This document shows positions 17,350 to 26,916 of a stretch of 64,000 bases of DNA, piece by piece. The translations under genes were made by a program, and so were the position numbers. The notes under the pieces were generated by a model that did not search any database, had not been told where the DNA came from, and saw only the letters and a list, made by a program, of their open reading frames with translations. Position 1 is the stretch's first letter. Each line of letters opens with the position of its first letter. The DNA comes from Ginsengibacter hankyongi (GTDB lineage: Bacteria > Bacteroidota > Bacteroidia > Chitinophagales > Chitinophagaceae), in assembly GCF_008710285.1 (NCBI RefSeq), contig NZ_VYQF01000012.1:1-64000 (forward strand), written 5' to 3'.

Positions 17350-18237
17350 CTAACTGTTCTTTACCAAAAGGTTTAACTGAGAGGGAATAATTTTCGCAAT
17401 TACTTTATCAATCTTCCCTTTATATTCTCCATCAATCTGGAAATGAGTTTTTCTCTTTAACGTTATAGTTGCATTTTTTGTTTGAAAAACCTCCACCTTT
17501 TTCGGGTTAAACTTTTTATAGCTTAAGAGCATCTTAAATAATTCCCAAACGGGAAACTTCCGGAACACTACAATTTCAAATTGGCCATCGCCTAAAAGGC
17601 CTTCAGGGTTAACCAGAGCGCCCGTGCCGTATTTGCTTGCATTTGCAATTACCACCATGTAGGCGTTCGTTCTAAAATCTTTATCATCTGTTACAATGTG
17701 TGCGCTCAATAATTTTTTTCGCCATAGTACTTTAATTACCATTCTTGCATAGCCCCACATTCCCCGCAATGGGTTTTCCTCAAAATATTTTATCAGTTGA
17801 GCGTTCATTCCAAAGTCACTTAAATGGAGGCTGATATCGTCGTCGTTTATTTTTATTATGTCACAACATTTTATCTTTCCATTTATAATAATATCCAATG
17901 CTTCTGCAGGGTCTTCAGGAATGCCCAATTCTTTCGCCATACCATTTGCAGAACCCGCAGGCAAAATACCCATGGTTAAATTTGTTCCAAATAATTGTTT
18001 TGCTAATAAAGAAACGGTGCCATCTCCGCCTACCGCTACAATCCTGTTAATTTGTAATTTTTCAATCCAATACTTAATTGATCCGGTATCATCTTTGTCT
18101 TTTAAAATATAAATTTCTATGGTATGCTTAAGATTTTTAAAATAATCCCGTATGGCAGTTTCCCAATTAATTTTTTTCTTTCCTCCAGACACCGGATTGA
18201 GAACGAATAATATTTTGAGATTAGCCGGATTTTCCAT
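17350..18237 (-). CDS. Diacylglycerol-kinase-family lipid kinase
   Basis: The 295-aa protein matches YegS/BmrU/DgkB lipid kinases. The nucleotide-binding signature VAVGGDGTVSLLAKQL (about residue 70) and MGILPAGSANGMAKELGIP are intact, and NPVSGGKKK forms the N-terminal phosphate loop. The second domain (ADFGMNAQLIKYFEE-like, YMVVIANASKYGTGALVNP) is typical. These enzymes phosphorylate diacylglycerol or sphingoid lipids at the cytoplasmic membrane. The gene is divergent from an App1-type phosphatidate phosphatase with only 20 bp between the two start codons. Confidence 0.9.
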   Translation of the reverse strand: MENPANLKILFVLNPVSGGKKKINWETAIRDYFKNLKHTIEIYILKDKDDTGSIKYWIEKLQINRIVAVGGDGTVSLLAKQLFGTNLTMGILPAGSANGMAKELGIPEDPAEALDIIINGKIKCCDIIKINDDDISLHLSDFGMNAQLIKYFEENPLRGMWGYARMVIKVLWRKKLLSAHIVTDDKDFRTNAYMVVIANASKYGTGALVNPEGLLGDGQFEIVVFRKFPVWELFKMLLSYKKFNPKKVEVFQTKNATITLKRKTHFQIDGEYKGKIDKVIAKIIPSQLNLLVKNS

Positions 18238-18257
18238 AATATCTTTCAGACTGATTA

Positions 18258-19346
18258 ATGAATTATAAATTGAAGTATAAAGAAAAGAAACTTTCGTGGG
18301 TTAAAAGGATAAAACAAAAAATATTGTTTTTGTTCAGGCTTAACCACCATCCTGTAATTGTGGTTTATAACGGTTACGGAAGCTCAGATAAAATATTTGT
18401 TTTTGGGCATGTGTTGAAGTTAAGCCCGTATATGCGTAAAACATACCGGCAAAATTGGGTAGTTAATATTTTTTCAATGTTACGTTTGTTTATGGTGAGG
18501 CCTTATGAACATGCAAAGGTTTCAATGCAGTGGGAGGGCAGAATCTTTCATGCACAATCGCAGGATGATGGTTTTTTTAGATTCGAAATAAATGCGGTTG
18601 TTTCGTCATCACCGGGCTGGCACAATGTTGTAGTTCGCCTGGGAGAGCCAAAGTACCAGGCTCAAAAAATCTGCGGCGAAGGAGAAGTATATGTTCCGTT
18701 TGATTCCAAATATGTTTTTGTTTCTGACATTGATGATACTTTTTTAATATCTTATTCATCGAGGCTTCGCAAGCGATTGTACGTATTGCTCACAAAAAAT
18801 GCACGCAGCCGAAAGCCTTTCCAGGGTGTGGTTAAACATTATTATTTGCTGGCATCTCACGGGCAACATATTGATGAAACCAATCCGTTTTTTTATGTAT
18901 CGAGCAGCGAGTGGAATCTTTTTTATTTTATAAAAGAGTTTATTAATAAAAACAATCTTCCGAAGGGGGTTTATCTTTTAAACGTATTAAAGAGATTTAG
19001 CGAAGTGCTGCGCACGGGCCAGAGCAAACATGCAACAAAATTTTTTAGAATAGTAAGGCTGATTGAAGCCTATCCCAAAAGGAATTTCGTTTTGTTTGGC
19101 GATGATTCACAGGAAGACCCGAATATTTATGCTGCACTGGTGGAGCATTTTCCGGGCAGAATTTATGCTATCTATATCAGACGGGTTCAGAAAAATAACT
19201 ATTCACCGGTAAAGAAAGTTATTGACAAGATTATTACTTCGGGTACGCATTGCTGTTATTTTATTCACAGCGAAGAGGCTATTACCCATTCTGTAAGTAT
19301 AGGCCTTATCAGTGAAAATAAAATCGATATTCAGCAAACATTATAA
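18258..19346 (+). CDS. App1-type phosphatidate phosphatase (DUF2183)
   Basis: This 362-aa HAD-superfamily protein resembles yeast App1, which removes phosphate from phosphatidic acid. The catalytic motif DIDDTFLISYSSRL (about residue 160) has the DxDxT nucleophile. Motif II is FYVSSSEWNLF, and VLFGDDSQEDPNIY provides the acidic motif IV. An N-terminal beta-rich domain (residues 30-150) is the usual companion, and basic N-terminal residues suggest membrane association. It is divergent from the lipid kinase and its stop overlaps that of the next, convergent gene by 6 bp. The pair could interconvert diacylglycerol and phosphatidate; this is inferred from adjacency. Confidence 0.87.
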   Translation: MNYKLKYKEKKLSWVKRIKQKILFLFRLNHHPVIVVYNGYGSSDKIFVFGHVLKLSPYMRKTYRQNWVVNIFSMLRLFMVRPYEHAKVSMQWEGRIFHAQSQDDGFFRFEINAVVSSSPGWHNVVVRLGEPKYQAQKICGEGEVYVPFDSKYVFVSDIDDTFLISYSSRLRKRLYVLLTKNARSRKPFQGVVKHYYLLASHGQHIDETNPFFYVSSSEWNLFYFIKEFINKNNLPKGVYLLNVLKRFSEVLRTGQSKHATKFFRIVRLIEAYPKRNFVLFGDDSQEDPNIYAALVEHFPGRIYAIYIRRVQKNNYSPVKKVIDKIITSGTHCCYFIHSEEAITHSVSIGLISENKIDIQQTL

Positions 19347-21920
19347 GGTAAGGCTAAACCGGAATTGTAACATCTGGTCTTCTTTAGAAAATCCATAAGT
19401 AATATCTGCGGCGACTTTATCAAACGGCGCCAGGAAAATCCCTCCACCATATCCTACATGTAACGTGTTGGAAGTTTCGCCGGGCATCCATACCCTGCCA
19501 TCATCAACGAATGCCAGCAAACCGGCTTTGCCACTATAAAAATAATTTTTTATGTTACTGATAAACCGGAGTTCGTTACTGTTATAAAAAGCGGTTTTGC
19601 CATAAAACCGTTGCCGGAGAAATCCTCGTAAATCCTGCCCGCCACCAATGGATGGATATTGATAAAATTCGGGGTTGCCATCCACAGTTTCGAGTCCGCC
19701 TGAGGTAGCAATAGAAAATTTGTAGAACAACGGAATGTACAATTGCAGACGGCCACCATATTTCCAAAAAGATTGACTGCTTTTTTGTGTATTCTGATAG
19801 TATGATCCGTTAGCGGTAATAGTGATTCCCGCTGTTGGAGAAACAGGATCGTTTAATTTTTTAAACGCATAAATTGCCTGGGCTCCTGCAAATGATTTCT
19901 GGTCAAAAACGGCCGGGTTTTGTGGTTGAATTTTAAGTGCGACATATCTCTCATCATCATTAACTATTTTAATAGTTTGGTAAAAACCGTCGAGCTCGAA
20001 ATAATTATTTTTTATCTTTTTGTTTAACCCGACGCCAGCCAAAAATTCACGGGAGCGCATTCTGTTGTAATCAATATTGGTTGTGGTAAGTACCGTCTCA
20101 TTTCCAAACCCAAAGAAGTTAGTCCATTGTATTGCGTCGTAATTTGCAAGCAAGTTTAGACTCCATTTTCCAATTGTATTTGGAAATATGCCGAGGTAAG
20201 TAAAACTTAAAGCCCGTTGAGAAAGGGAATAATTTGCGCCAATAGTTTGCTTAAAAACATAAGGCCACTTTCTCCACGCATGATGTTCCCATTTATATCC
20301 AAGCCCAAGATAAAAGCGGTCCGCATCACTATAAAAAAATATTGGAGATAATCCTCTTTTATCGTACACATAGTCCATGTATTGATATTTATGAACACCA
20401 CTGTCGCTATACATTTTTTGTTTTACCCTGGCTTCGGATTGGATAAAATTATTTTTATCATCATAAATAAATGTTTTAGTGCTGTGCCCTGCCATTGAAT
20501 TGATCGTCATTGAATCTTTATCATCCCCGCCAATAATTCTTATTCTAATCCCATCATTTACTTTACCCCTCGTAGAGTATACATCTTTTCCTGATATGCC
20601 GAAAATCCGGATTTCTTTTGTTTCATTGGTGAAAAAAATTCTTGAATAATAAGGAGTGTCTTCTTTCTGTCCGTCTTTCTTAATGTTAATAACGTTTACA
20701 GAAGTTTCATTATCGTTTAACCGGTTTATATTAAAATAATCTGTGCCTTTCGTGCCAATAATTTCTACCTCTTTTGAAAGAAATAAATAATATTGTTCAG
20801 CATATTCCAACAAATGATTTCTTCTTGATTCTAAATTTGAAATTATCGTTTTTCCAGATATAGCAAAGATTTCCGGCGGCAATTGCTGAACTGCATTTTC
20901 GATTACGCCATCCGTTAGTGACTGCTGAAGACTTTTTGCAATTGAGTCCCATTGAATTTTGCTCAGTTCATTAAGAAAGAACCTGTCAAGTCCACGTTCT
21001 TCATAATTGAGGGTATTTACATTTTTTATTTTGCCGGAAAAGCTCTGCATATAATGAATGCCGGCAGCGGACATTGCCAGGTTAAGCAATACTCCGTTGT
21101 GCTTGGAAAATACCTGGTCTCTATCTTGCGGAACGGGAACAAAAGTTTTCCTGTCGCCTTCTTTTCTTTCACCCCACTTCCATTGGTCTTCATGCCTGTC
21201 CCAATCGCCAAGGAACATATCAAACAATCGTGCTTTCAAAAAAGATTTTTGGTCTGCCCTGTCTTCCGTATCATCCATCAGCTTTTTCATTACCTCCTGC
21301 GTGTCATAAAATTTATCGAAGTTTCCAAGATTGTCGGCATTGCTCCAGTCACCGCTAAGTTTTTGCTCAAAGAGATAAACCTTACCAGCGAGTTTATTAT
21401 TTAAACTATCCAGTGCATCCTGCCGTGGTAAATAAACAAACCGGGGATTGGTATGATAAATCCCTGCGTTTTGTGCCATTAAAGGAACTGCAGCTGCACC
21501 ATATGGATCAGACATCGAAACTTCGTCATTTGCAAGACTCTCTATAAATGTGCCTTTAAAATTTCCAGGTAAAACTTTACCGAGTCTTTTGTCAACCGAA
21601 CGTAGGGTATATTTTTGCCCATTCCCGGCTTCTAAATGCAAGGACGTAGTTTGATGACCGCCCCCTAACTTGTCCTCGCGAAGGCCGCCTTCAGTACTAT
21701 CTAATAAAAAAAATGGCAGGTGAAGAGGTGTGCTCCATTCTTTGCGGTAATTTTTCCCCCAGAAAAACTGGTGCCACCCTGACCGCTTATACTGTGGGCC
21801 GGCACTTATAGTCTTATAGTACCGTGCTGTATGGTTTGCATCATGTTGTTGTGCTAATGCCACAGTGGCCAACAGAAGCCCTGTTGCGAAAAGTAAAGCT
21901 GTTTTAAACAAATGGTTCAT
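19341..21920 (-). CDS. BamA/TamA-type outer-membrane barrel with kinase-like N-terminal region
   Basis: The 859-aa protein has a signal peptide (LLFATGLLLATVALAQ). Residues about 540-859 form a surface-antigen (Bac_surface_Ag/BamA) beta-barrel, with the conserved PSIGGGQDLRGFLRQRFYG near residue 765 and a terminal aromatic-rich strand (LQFRFSLTL). The N-terminal 500 residues are unusual: GGGHQTTSLHLEAGNGQ then YTLRSVDK (86-111) look like a glycine loop and strand-3 basic residue, and FLGDWDRHEDQW (about 237-248) and VPVPQDRDQVFS (about 262-273) look like the catalytic loop and metal-binding Asp of Fam20/HipA-like kinases. Such regions occur in other Bacteroidota barrel proteins; kinase activity is a hypothesis. 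The gene is monocistronic. Confidence 0.8.
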   Translation of the reverse strand: MNHLFKTALLFATGLLLATVALAQQHDANHTARYYKTISAGPQYKRSGWHQFFWGKNYRKEWSTPLHLPFFLLDSTEGGLREDKLGGGHQTTSLHLEAGNGQKYTLRSVDKRLGKVLPGNFKGTFIESLANDEVSMSDPYGAAAVPLMAQNAGIYHTNPRFVYLPRQDALDSLNNKLAGKVYLFEQKLSGDWSNADNLGNFDKFYDTQEVMKKLMDDTEDRADQKSFLKARLFDMFLGDWDRHEDQWKWGERKEGDRKTFVPVPQDRDQVFSKHNGVLLNLAMSAAGIHYMQSFSGKIKNVNTLNYEERGLDRFFLNELSKIQWDSIAKSLQQSLTDGVIENAVQQLPPEIFAISGKTIISNLESRRNHLLEYAEQYYLFLSKEVEIIGTKGTDYFNINRLNDNETSVNVINIKKDGQKEDTPYYSRIFFTNETKEIRIFGISGKDVYSTRGKVNDGIRIRIIGGDDKDSMTINSMAGHSTKTFIYDDKNNFIQSEARVKQKMYSDSGVHKYQYMDYVYDKRGLSPIFFYSDADRFYLGLGYKWEHHAWRKWPYVFKQTIGANYSLSQRALSFTYLGIFPNTIGKWSLNLLANYDAIQWTNFFGFGNETVLTTTNIDYNRMRSREFLAGVGLNKKIKNNYFELDGFYQTIKIVNDDERYVALKIQPQNPAVFDQKSFAGAQAIYAFKKLNDPVSPTAGITITANGSYYQNTQKSSQSFWKYGGRLQLYIPLFYKFSIATSGGLETVDGNPEFYQYPSIGGGQDLRGFLRQRFYGKTAFYNSNELRFISNIKNYFYSGKAGLLAFVDDGRVWMPGETSNTLHVGYGGGIFLAPFDKVAADITYGFSKEDQMLQFRFSLTL

Positions 21921-22247
21921 TTAATATATGGATATACTAAAAATCCTGCCAAGGAGTTTTCATTCTTAAAATTCTCAATTTTTTTTACCGCTTTCTAAAG
22001 GCTGGGATTATTTTCTGGTGGCATGCAGTTGTAAACTACCGAAATCTGAATTCTTATACTTTGCAAAATTCCGTGTTCATATCTGTCAAAAAAATGTTTG
22101 TTTTACCGCTTACGTTGTATAAATTCAAATCAGATATAAGGATGAATATCGTTTATTCCTTTCATGTAAAATTCTATAAAAATATTATATTAACACTTGT
22201 AATTTTTTATACTGAAATTTGAACATCTCTAAGCTAAAAATAAAACT
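21921..22247. other. Divergent intergenic region
   Basis: These 327 bp lie between the barrel protein and the EamA gene. The sequence is AT-rich and has no coding potential, hairpin terminator or clear promoter box that I can support. Confidence 0.4.
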
Positions 22248-22661
22248 ATGTGGTGGATATATGCTTTGCTCTCTGCTTTCTTTGCGGCACTTACAGCTAT
22301 CTTTGCCAAGGTTGGAATTAAGGGTGTTAATACAGATCTTGCTACCGCTATACGCACCGTTGTAATATTAATTATTGCCTGGGGCATAGCATTTTTCAGA
22401 GGCGGAATAACATCCATCCATTCTCTTACAAAACAAAATATTATTTTTCTTTGTTTATCGGGAATTGCTACCGGCCTTTCCTGGATCTTTTATTTTAAGG
22501 CTCTGCAACTTGGGGAAGTTTCACAGGTGGCACCTGTAGATAAATTGAGTGTAGCCTTAGCAATTATTTTATCTGCGATTTTCCTGGGAGAGGCGATAAC
22601 TCCCAAGATAGCCATTGGCGCTTTACTCATAATCGCTGGTACTTTCGTCCTTATTTTATAG
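22248..22661 (+). CDS. EamA-type half-transporter (small DMT family)
   Basis: The 137-aa protein has about five hydrophobic helices and one EamA repeat (YALLSAFFAALTAIFAKVG, FKALQLGEVSQVAPVDKLSV, FLGEAITPKIAIGALLIIAG). Full DMT exporters have two such repeats in tandem; single-repeat forms work as dimers. The substrate is unknown. It ends 74 bp before the arsR gene in the same direction, but the arsR operator lies between, so it is probably not part of the arsenic operon. Confidence 0.85.
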   Translation: MWWIYALLSAFFAALTAIFAKVGIKGVNTDLATAIRTVVILIIAWGIAFFRGGITSIHSLTKQNIIFLCLSGIATGLSWIFYFKALQLGEVSQVAPVDKLSVALAIILSAIFLGEAITPKIAIGALLIIAGTFVLIL

Positions 22662-22711
22662 CATTAAATTTTATCCCAGATTTCTGAAAATAATTTTTTT
22701 ATTCCAAATGG

Positions 22712-22731
22712 TAATCGTAATATTGCGATTA
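22712..22731. promoter_or_regulatory. Candidate ArsR operator 1
   Basis: TAATCG (22712-22717) and CGATTA (22726-22731) form an inverted repeat around an AATATT centre; the 20 bases are palindromic except for one pair. The core is ATCG-N8-CGAT. It lies 4 bp before the arsR ATG, the usual place for autoregulation. A second site of the same geometry precedes arsM. Confidence 0.65.
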
Positions 22732-22735
22732 GATT

Positions 22736-23068
22736 ATGGGAATAACTAAGTCACATATATTTACTGTAAAAGAAAATAAACTTGCTAAGTATGCGAAGGC
22801 ACTGGGCCATCCTGCAAGAATTTCAATTTTGAAATTACTTGCGAAAAAGCAAGCATGCGTTTGTGGCGATATAGTTGATGAATTACCGCTTTCGCAGAGT
22901 ACGGTTTCGCAACATTTAAAGGAATTAAAAGAAGCAGGGTTAATCAAGGGAGATATAGAAGGTGCATCAGTTTGTTATTGCATTGATGAAAAGGAGTGGA
23001 AAAACGCACAGGCAAGCATCAACCAGCTTTTTGACTCTTATAAAGATAAGGTAGGCAGTTGCTGCTGA
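22736..23068 (+). CDS. arsR: ArsR-family metalloregulatory repressor
   Basis: The 110-aa protein is a winged-helix ArsR/SmtB regulator: [20 protein letters not shown] then the recognition region [19 protein letters not shown] (about residues 52-70). The potential metalloid site is [13 protein letters not shown], a CxC pair near the start of helix 3 as in classic As(III)-sensing ArsR, and the protein ends in SCC. It heads the arsenic cluster arsR-arsM-acr3-phosphoesterase, and the palindrome overlapping its leader is a likely operator. Release of the promoter on As(III) binding is inferred from the family. Confidence 0.88.
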   Translation: MGITKSHIFTVKENKLAKYAKALGHPARISILKLLAKKQACVCGDIVDELPLSQSTVSQHLKELKEAGLIKGDIEGASVCYCIDEKEWKNAQASINQLFDSYKDKVGSCC

Positions 23069-23085
23069 TTTTTTTTAACAAATCC

Positions 23086-23103
23086 TATCGGTATATAACG
23101 ATT
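23086..23103. promoter_or_regulatory. Candidate ArsR operator 2
   Basis: ATCG (23087-23090) and CGAT (23099-23102) face each other across 8 bases, the same ATCG-N8-CGAT geometry as the arsR site. It lies 28 bp before the arsM ATG, so arsM may have its own ArsR-controlled promoter. Confidence 0.5.
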
Positions 23104-23129
23104 ATCTATAAAATTTAAAAAGAAATAAA

Positions 23130-23978
23130 ATGGAAACAGAAAGCGATTTAAAAGAACTTGTAAAACAGAAATATTCAGAAATAGCTTTACAGGATAAAGA
23201 AACCAATGAATCTTCCTGTTGCGGCTCAGGGTGTTGCAGCACCGAAGTTTATAATATTATGTCAGAAGATTATAATGAACTTGATGGATATAATCCTGAT
23301 GCTGATTTGGGTTTAGGCTGCGGACTACCAACTCAATTTGCAAAAATTAAAAAAGGGGATGTGGTGATTGACTTAGGGAGCGGTGCAGGTAATGATGCTT
23401 TCATAGCAAGGCATGAAACTGGTGAAACAGGTAAAGTAATAGGAATAGACTTTACGCCGGCCATGATTGAAAGAGCAAGACAAAATAATGAAGTAAGAGG
23501 TTTCAATAATGTTGAGTTCAGACAAGGCGACATAGAAAAGATGCCCGTTACGGCAAATACTGCAGATGTTATTGTCAGTAACTGTGTACTAAATCTTGTT
23601 CCCAACAAAGACGGTGTAATAAAAGAAATATACAGGGTGCTAAAGCCAGGCGGCCACTTTTCCATTTCAGATATTGTATTAGAAGGTGAATTACCCAAAC
23701 AAATTAAAGAAGCTGCAGAAATGTATGCGGGCTGCGTAGCGGGAGCCATTCAAAAACAAGTGTATTTGGAATTGATAGAGACTAACGGTTTTAAGAATAT
23801 TGCCCTTCAAAAAGATAAACCGATCATTATCCCGGACGATATCTTAGGCAATTATTTATCAAAAGAACAAAGTGAATCTTTTAAACTATCAGGAACGGGT
23901 ATTCGCAGTATAACGGTATATGCTGAAAAGCCAACTGCAGAAAAAGCAGCTTGTTGTGGTCCTGATTGTTGCAATTAA
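23130..23978 (+). CDS. arsM: Arsenite S-adenosylmethionine methyltransferase
   Basis: ArsM methylates As(III) in steps to mono-, di- and trimethyl arsenicals. The 282-aa sequence has the AdoMet motif [13 protein letters not shown] (about residue 78) and the three family cysteine positions: [22 protein letters not shown] and [10 protein letters not shown]. Extra cysteine clusters flank the core: [11 protein letters not shown] near the N-terminus and [11 protein letters not shown] at the end, which may collect thiol-bound arsenite. It follows arsR by 61 bp with a second operator between them, and precedes acr3. Confidence 0.92.
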   Translation: METESDLKELVKQKYSEIALQDKETNESSCCGSGCCSTEVYNIMSEDYNELDGYNPDADLGLGCGLPTQFAKIKKGDVVIDLGSGAGNDAFIARHETGETGKVIGIDFTPAMIERARQNNEVRGFNNVEFRQGDIEKMPVTANTADVIVSNCVLNLVPNKDGVIKEIYRVLKPGGHFSISDIVLEGELPKQIKEAAEMYAGCVAGAIQKQVYLELIETNGFKNIALQKDKPIIIPDDILGNYLSKEQSESFKLSGTGIRSITVYAEKPTAEKAACCGPDCCN

Positions 23979-24001
23979 TTAATATCTACTTAAACAGAAT
24001 T

Positions 24002-25081
24002 ATGTCAGCAAACGACTGCGCCCCGGCGAACCAAAGAAAAAAATTAAGTTTTTTAGACAGGTACTTGACTCTATGGATATTTTTAGCGATGGGGATAGGC
24101 GTAGCCATTGGTTACTTATTTCCATCTTCATCCAACTTCATCAATTCATTTTCTTCCGGTACCACCAACATTCCGTTAGCTGTAGGTTTAATATTGATGA
24201 TGTATCCGCCATTTGCAAAAGTGAAATACGATAAGCTTAAAGAAGTATTTAAAAACACAAGAATATTAGGCGTTTCTTTATTGCTTAATTGGGTGATAGG
24301 CCCGATATTAATGTTTTTCCTTGCTATTGTGTTCTTACATGGTTATCCGGAATATATGGTTGGATTAATTTTGATTGGCTTAGCCCGGTGTATTGCCATG
24401 GTAATTGTCTGGAACGAACTGGCAGAAGGCAGCAGGGAATATGCGGCGGGTCTGGTTGCATTGAACAGTATTTTCCAGGTATTGCTGTACAGCGTCTATG
24501 CTTATGGGTTTGTTACCCTGCTTCCCCCGTTATTCGGCATTCATGGGTCCGTCGTTGATATCACCATAGGTCAAATTGCAAAAAGCGTTGCTATCTATTT
24601 GGGTATCCCTTTTGCCGCTGGTATTATCACCAGGATTGCATTAAGAAAAGCAAAAGGTGATGACTGGTATCAAAATAAATTCGTTCCTCTTATCTCCCCA
24701 ATTACTTTAATAGCTTTATTATTTACTATAATTGTAATGTTCAGCCTTAAGGGTGAATTGATTGTACAGATTCCCTTCGACGTAGTTCGAATAGCCGTAC
24801 CGCTAGTCATCTACTTTGTCATCATGTTTTTGGTGAGCTTTTTTATCGGTAGGAAAATGGGAGCAGATTATTCAACCAATACCTCTATTGCCTTTACAGC
24901 AGCAGGCAACAATTTTGAATTGGCTATAGCAGTTGCTATCGGAGTATTTGGAATCAACAGCGGCCAGGCTTTTGCTGGTGTTATTGGCCCTTTGGTTGAA
25001 GTGCCCGCATTAATATCCTTAGTTAATGTGGCATTTTGGTTCAGAAAAAAATACTACACAAAGCAATTACAAAACATTTAA
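24002..25081 (+). CDS. acr3: Acr3-family arsenite efflux permease
   Basis: The ATG at 24002 ([14 protein letters not shown]) is preferred to an in-frame ATG at 23966, which would overlap arsM; it yields 359 aa. Ten hydrophobic helices are present, with [20 protein letters not shown] at the start, [19 protein letters not shown] (containing the conserved Cys of Acr3 transporters, about residue 128) and [20 protein letters not shown] near the C-terminus. Acr3 proteins export As(OH)3. No arsC reductase is present in the cluster, so it handles arsenite directly or relies on a reductase elsewhere. Confidence 0.92.
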   Translation: MSANDCAPANQRKKLSFLDRYLTLWIFLAMGIGVAIGYLFPSSSNFINSFSSGTTNIPLAVGLILMMYPPFAKVKYDKLKEVFKNTRILGVSLLLNWVIGPILMFFLAIVFLHGYPEYMVGLILIGLARCIAMVIVWNELAEGSREYAAGLVALNSIFQVLLYSVYAYGFVTLLPPLFGIHGSVVDITIGQIAKSVAIYLGIPFAAGIITRIALRKAKGDDWYQNKFVPLISPITLIALLFTIIVMFSLKGELIVQIPFDVVRIAVPLVIYFVIMFLVSFFIGRKMGADYSTNTSIAFTAAGNNFELAIAVAIGVFGINSGQAFAGVIGPLVEVPALISLVNVAFWFRKKYYTKQLQNI

Positions 25082-25091
25082 TATTTATCTT

Positions 25092-25865
25092 ATGAGAATT
25101 GCATTGTTCAGTGATATACATGCCAACCTTCCTGCACTGGAAGCATGTTTAAAAAGCATAGACGAACAAAAGCCAGATGCCATTTACTGCCTGGGGGATT
25201 TGGTAGGTTATAACATCTGGCCGAACGAAGTGATAAACGAAATAAGAAAAAGAGGCATCCCAACTATAGCCGGCAATTACGACCAGGGCATTGGCTTAAT
25301 GAGTGATGATTGCGGTTGTGCCTATAAAGAAGAACATGAAAAAGACCTGGGTAAGATCTCCATTGGCTTTACCAATTCCATTGTGAAACCAGATGAAAGA
25401 AAATATCTAAGAACCTTACCGGCACATATCAAAGTAGAGTTTCAGTTAAATAATGACAAGCTCAATTTGTTGTTAGTACATGGTAGTCCAAGAAAGATAA
25501 ATGAATACTTATTTGAAGACAGGGATGAAAAAAGCATGTTGAGAATAATGGAAGGTGCAGATGCAGACATTATGTGTTTCGGGCATACTCATAAACCTTA
25601 TCACAGAATACTACCAAAAGAAGAAACAGATAATCCCCATTACCGCCATGCTATTAATATCGGTTCCGTAGGCAAACCAAAAGATAACAATCCTAAAGGT
25701 TGTTATGGAATGCTTACAATAACCGCAGATAGTTCAATCACCAATAAGGATTCCGTTCAGGTTGAGTTTATAAGATTTGATTATGATATAGAGAAAGCAG
25801 CAAAAGCAGTAGAAGACAGCCCGCTGCCCAACGAATATGCTGACATGTTAAGAAGAGGCTTCTGA
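25092..25865 (+). CDS. Calcineurin-like metallophosphoesterase in arsenic cluster
   Basis: The ATG at 25092, 10 bp after the acr3 stop, gives 257 aa starting MRIALFSDIHANLPAL. The metallophosphoesterase motifs are intact: DIHAN, GDLVGY, GNYDQG, LLVHGSP and FGHTHKP. The length and overall arrangement fit the YfcE/DevT-like phosphodiesterase group, but the substrate is unknown. A CGCA motif after the GNYD motif (SDDCGCAYKEEH) is an unusual cysteine pair. It ends the ars operon. It could remove arsenylated or phosphorylated by-products or be a passenger; nothing in the sequence decides this. Confidence 0.85.
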   Translation: MRIALFSDIHANLPALEACLKSIDEQKPDAIYCLGDLVGYNIWPNEVINEIRKRGIPTIAGNYDQGIGLMSDDCGCAYKEEHEKDLGKISIGFTNSIVKPDERKYLRTLPAHIKVEFQLNNDKLNLLLVHGSPRKINEYLFEDRDEKSMLRIMEGADADIMCFGHTHKPYHRILPKEETDNPHYRHAINIGSVGKPKDNNPKGCYGMLTITADSSITNKDSVQVEFIRFDYDIEKAAKAVEDSPLPNEYADMLRRGF

Positions 25866-25922
25866 GCCTAACATTAAAGACTAGCCAGGTCTTGATATGG
25901 CGCATTTTAAATCATCTTTTTA

Positions 25923-26729
25923 TTAAGTTAAATCACGTGGTTCAGTGAATATAGCAGTAGGAGGACTTTGATTGAAAATTTGCACCATCATATTATACAA
26001 GTCGGCATGCTTTTCTTTAAAGAGGTCCGGCCTTTCAAAAAAATATTCGGAAGCTACTGCAAAAAATTCAGCTTTATTGGTTGCTCCATAAACATTAATA
26101 TCGGAATTACCTTCGATTATAGCGCTGATATTTTTATTCATTAATTCAAGCCAGGGAATGGTGTATTGCCTTTTTAGCAGTGCTCCTGGTAAACCATCTA
26201 CATCGCCATCTTCTTTATCAAGCAAATGAACGAATTCGTGTATCCCGGTATTTTCTCTTCCCGGCTCATTTGCAAAGCCGGCATGCAGCGCAGGTTTCGA
26301 TAAAATCATAACACGTTGCATAGGACCGTTCCCCACCATTCCCAAAGTATTTCGTTCATTAGTTTTGGCTAAAAATTCTTCTTTATTAAACGATTGAGGA
26401 TATAATAATACTTCGCGTAAATTATAATACTTCCATGCAGGGAACCCAAAAATCGGAATTACAGCACTTGCAGCTACTAACAAACGGTCAATGTCTGTAA
26501 CAGTAGTATCAACTCCTGTAATGAGTATATAACCGAGAAATTCTTTTAACTTTTCTTCAAATCTTATTTTTTCTTCATCGTTCAGAGAACGATAAAATGC
26601 AACATGGGTTTGTAACAGCTTTTTGTAGCCTATAGGTAAATCAACTTTCTTTACCGGGCGTTTATAAAAAAGCACAATAAACGCAGTAACAACTATTAAT
26701 ATTAAAACAATCCATGCGCCCATACTCAT
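25923..26729 (-). CDS. MtfA-like zinc-dependent peptidase (M90)
   Basis: The 268-aa protein has one N-terminal membrane helix (WIVLILIVVTAFIVLFY). The zinc motif HEFVHLLD (about residue 158) matches HExxH, and the downstream NKAEFFAVASEYFFERPDLF supplies the third ligand Glu seen in MtfA. E. coli MtfA is a soluble peptidase that inactivates the repressor Mlc; this membrane-anchored type is common in Bacteroidota. The target is unknown. The gene stands alone, convergent to the ars cluster. Confidence 0.87.
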   Translation of the reverse strand: MSMGAWIVLILIVVTAFIVLFYKRPVKKVDLPIGYKKLLQTHVAFYRSLNDEEKIRFEEKLKEFLGYILITGVDTTVTDIDRLLVAASAVIPIFGFPAWKYYNLREVLLYPQSFNKEEFLAKTNERNTLGMVGNGPMQRVMILSKPALHAGFANEPGRENTGIHEFVHLLDKEDGDVDGLPGALLKRQYTIPWLELMNKNISAIIEGNSDINVYGATNKAEFFAVASEYFFERPDLFKEKHADLYNMMVQIFNQSPPTAIFTEPRDLT

Positions 26730-26916
26730 TCAAAAAATTGTGTTTGATATTTATACAAATATCACGTTATATCCTCTTATAGCTTTATTAAAATATTTAA
26801 TAATTTATTACTTATAGCATGATTGTTGTTGATCTTTATTTTAGTCCGAAATAGAATAGCTGATGTTCATCATTAAATTGTTGCGATAATTAACTATAAT
26901 TTTTAAAACATAGGTT

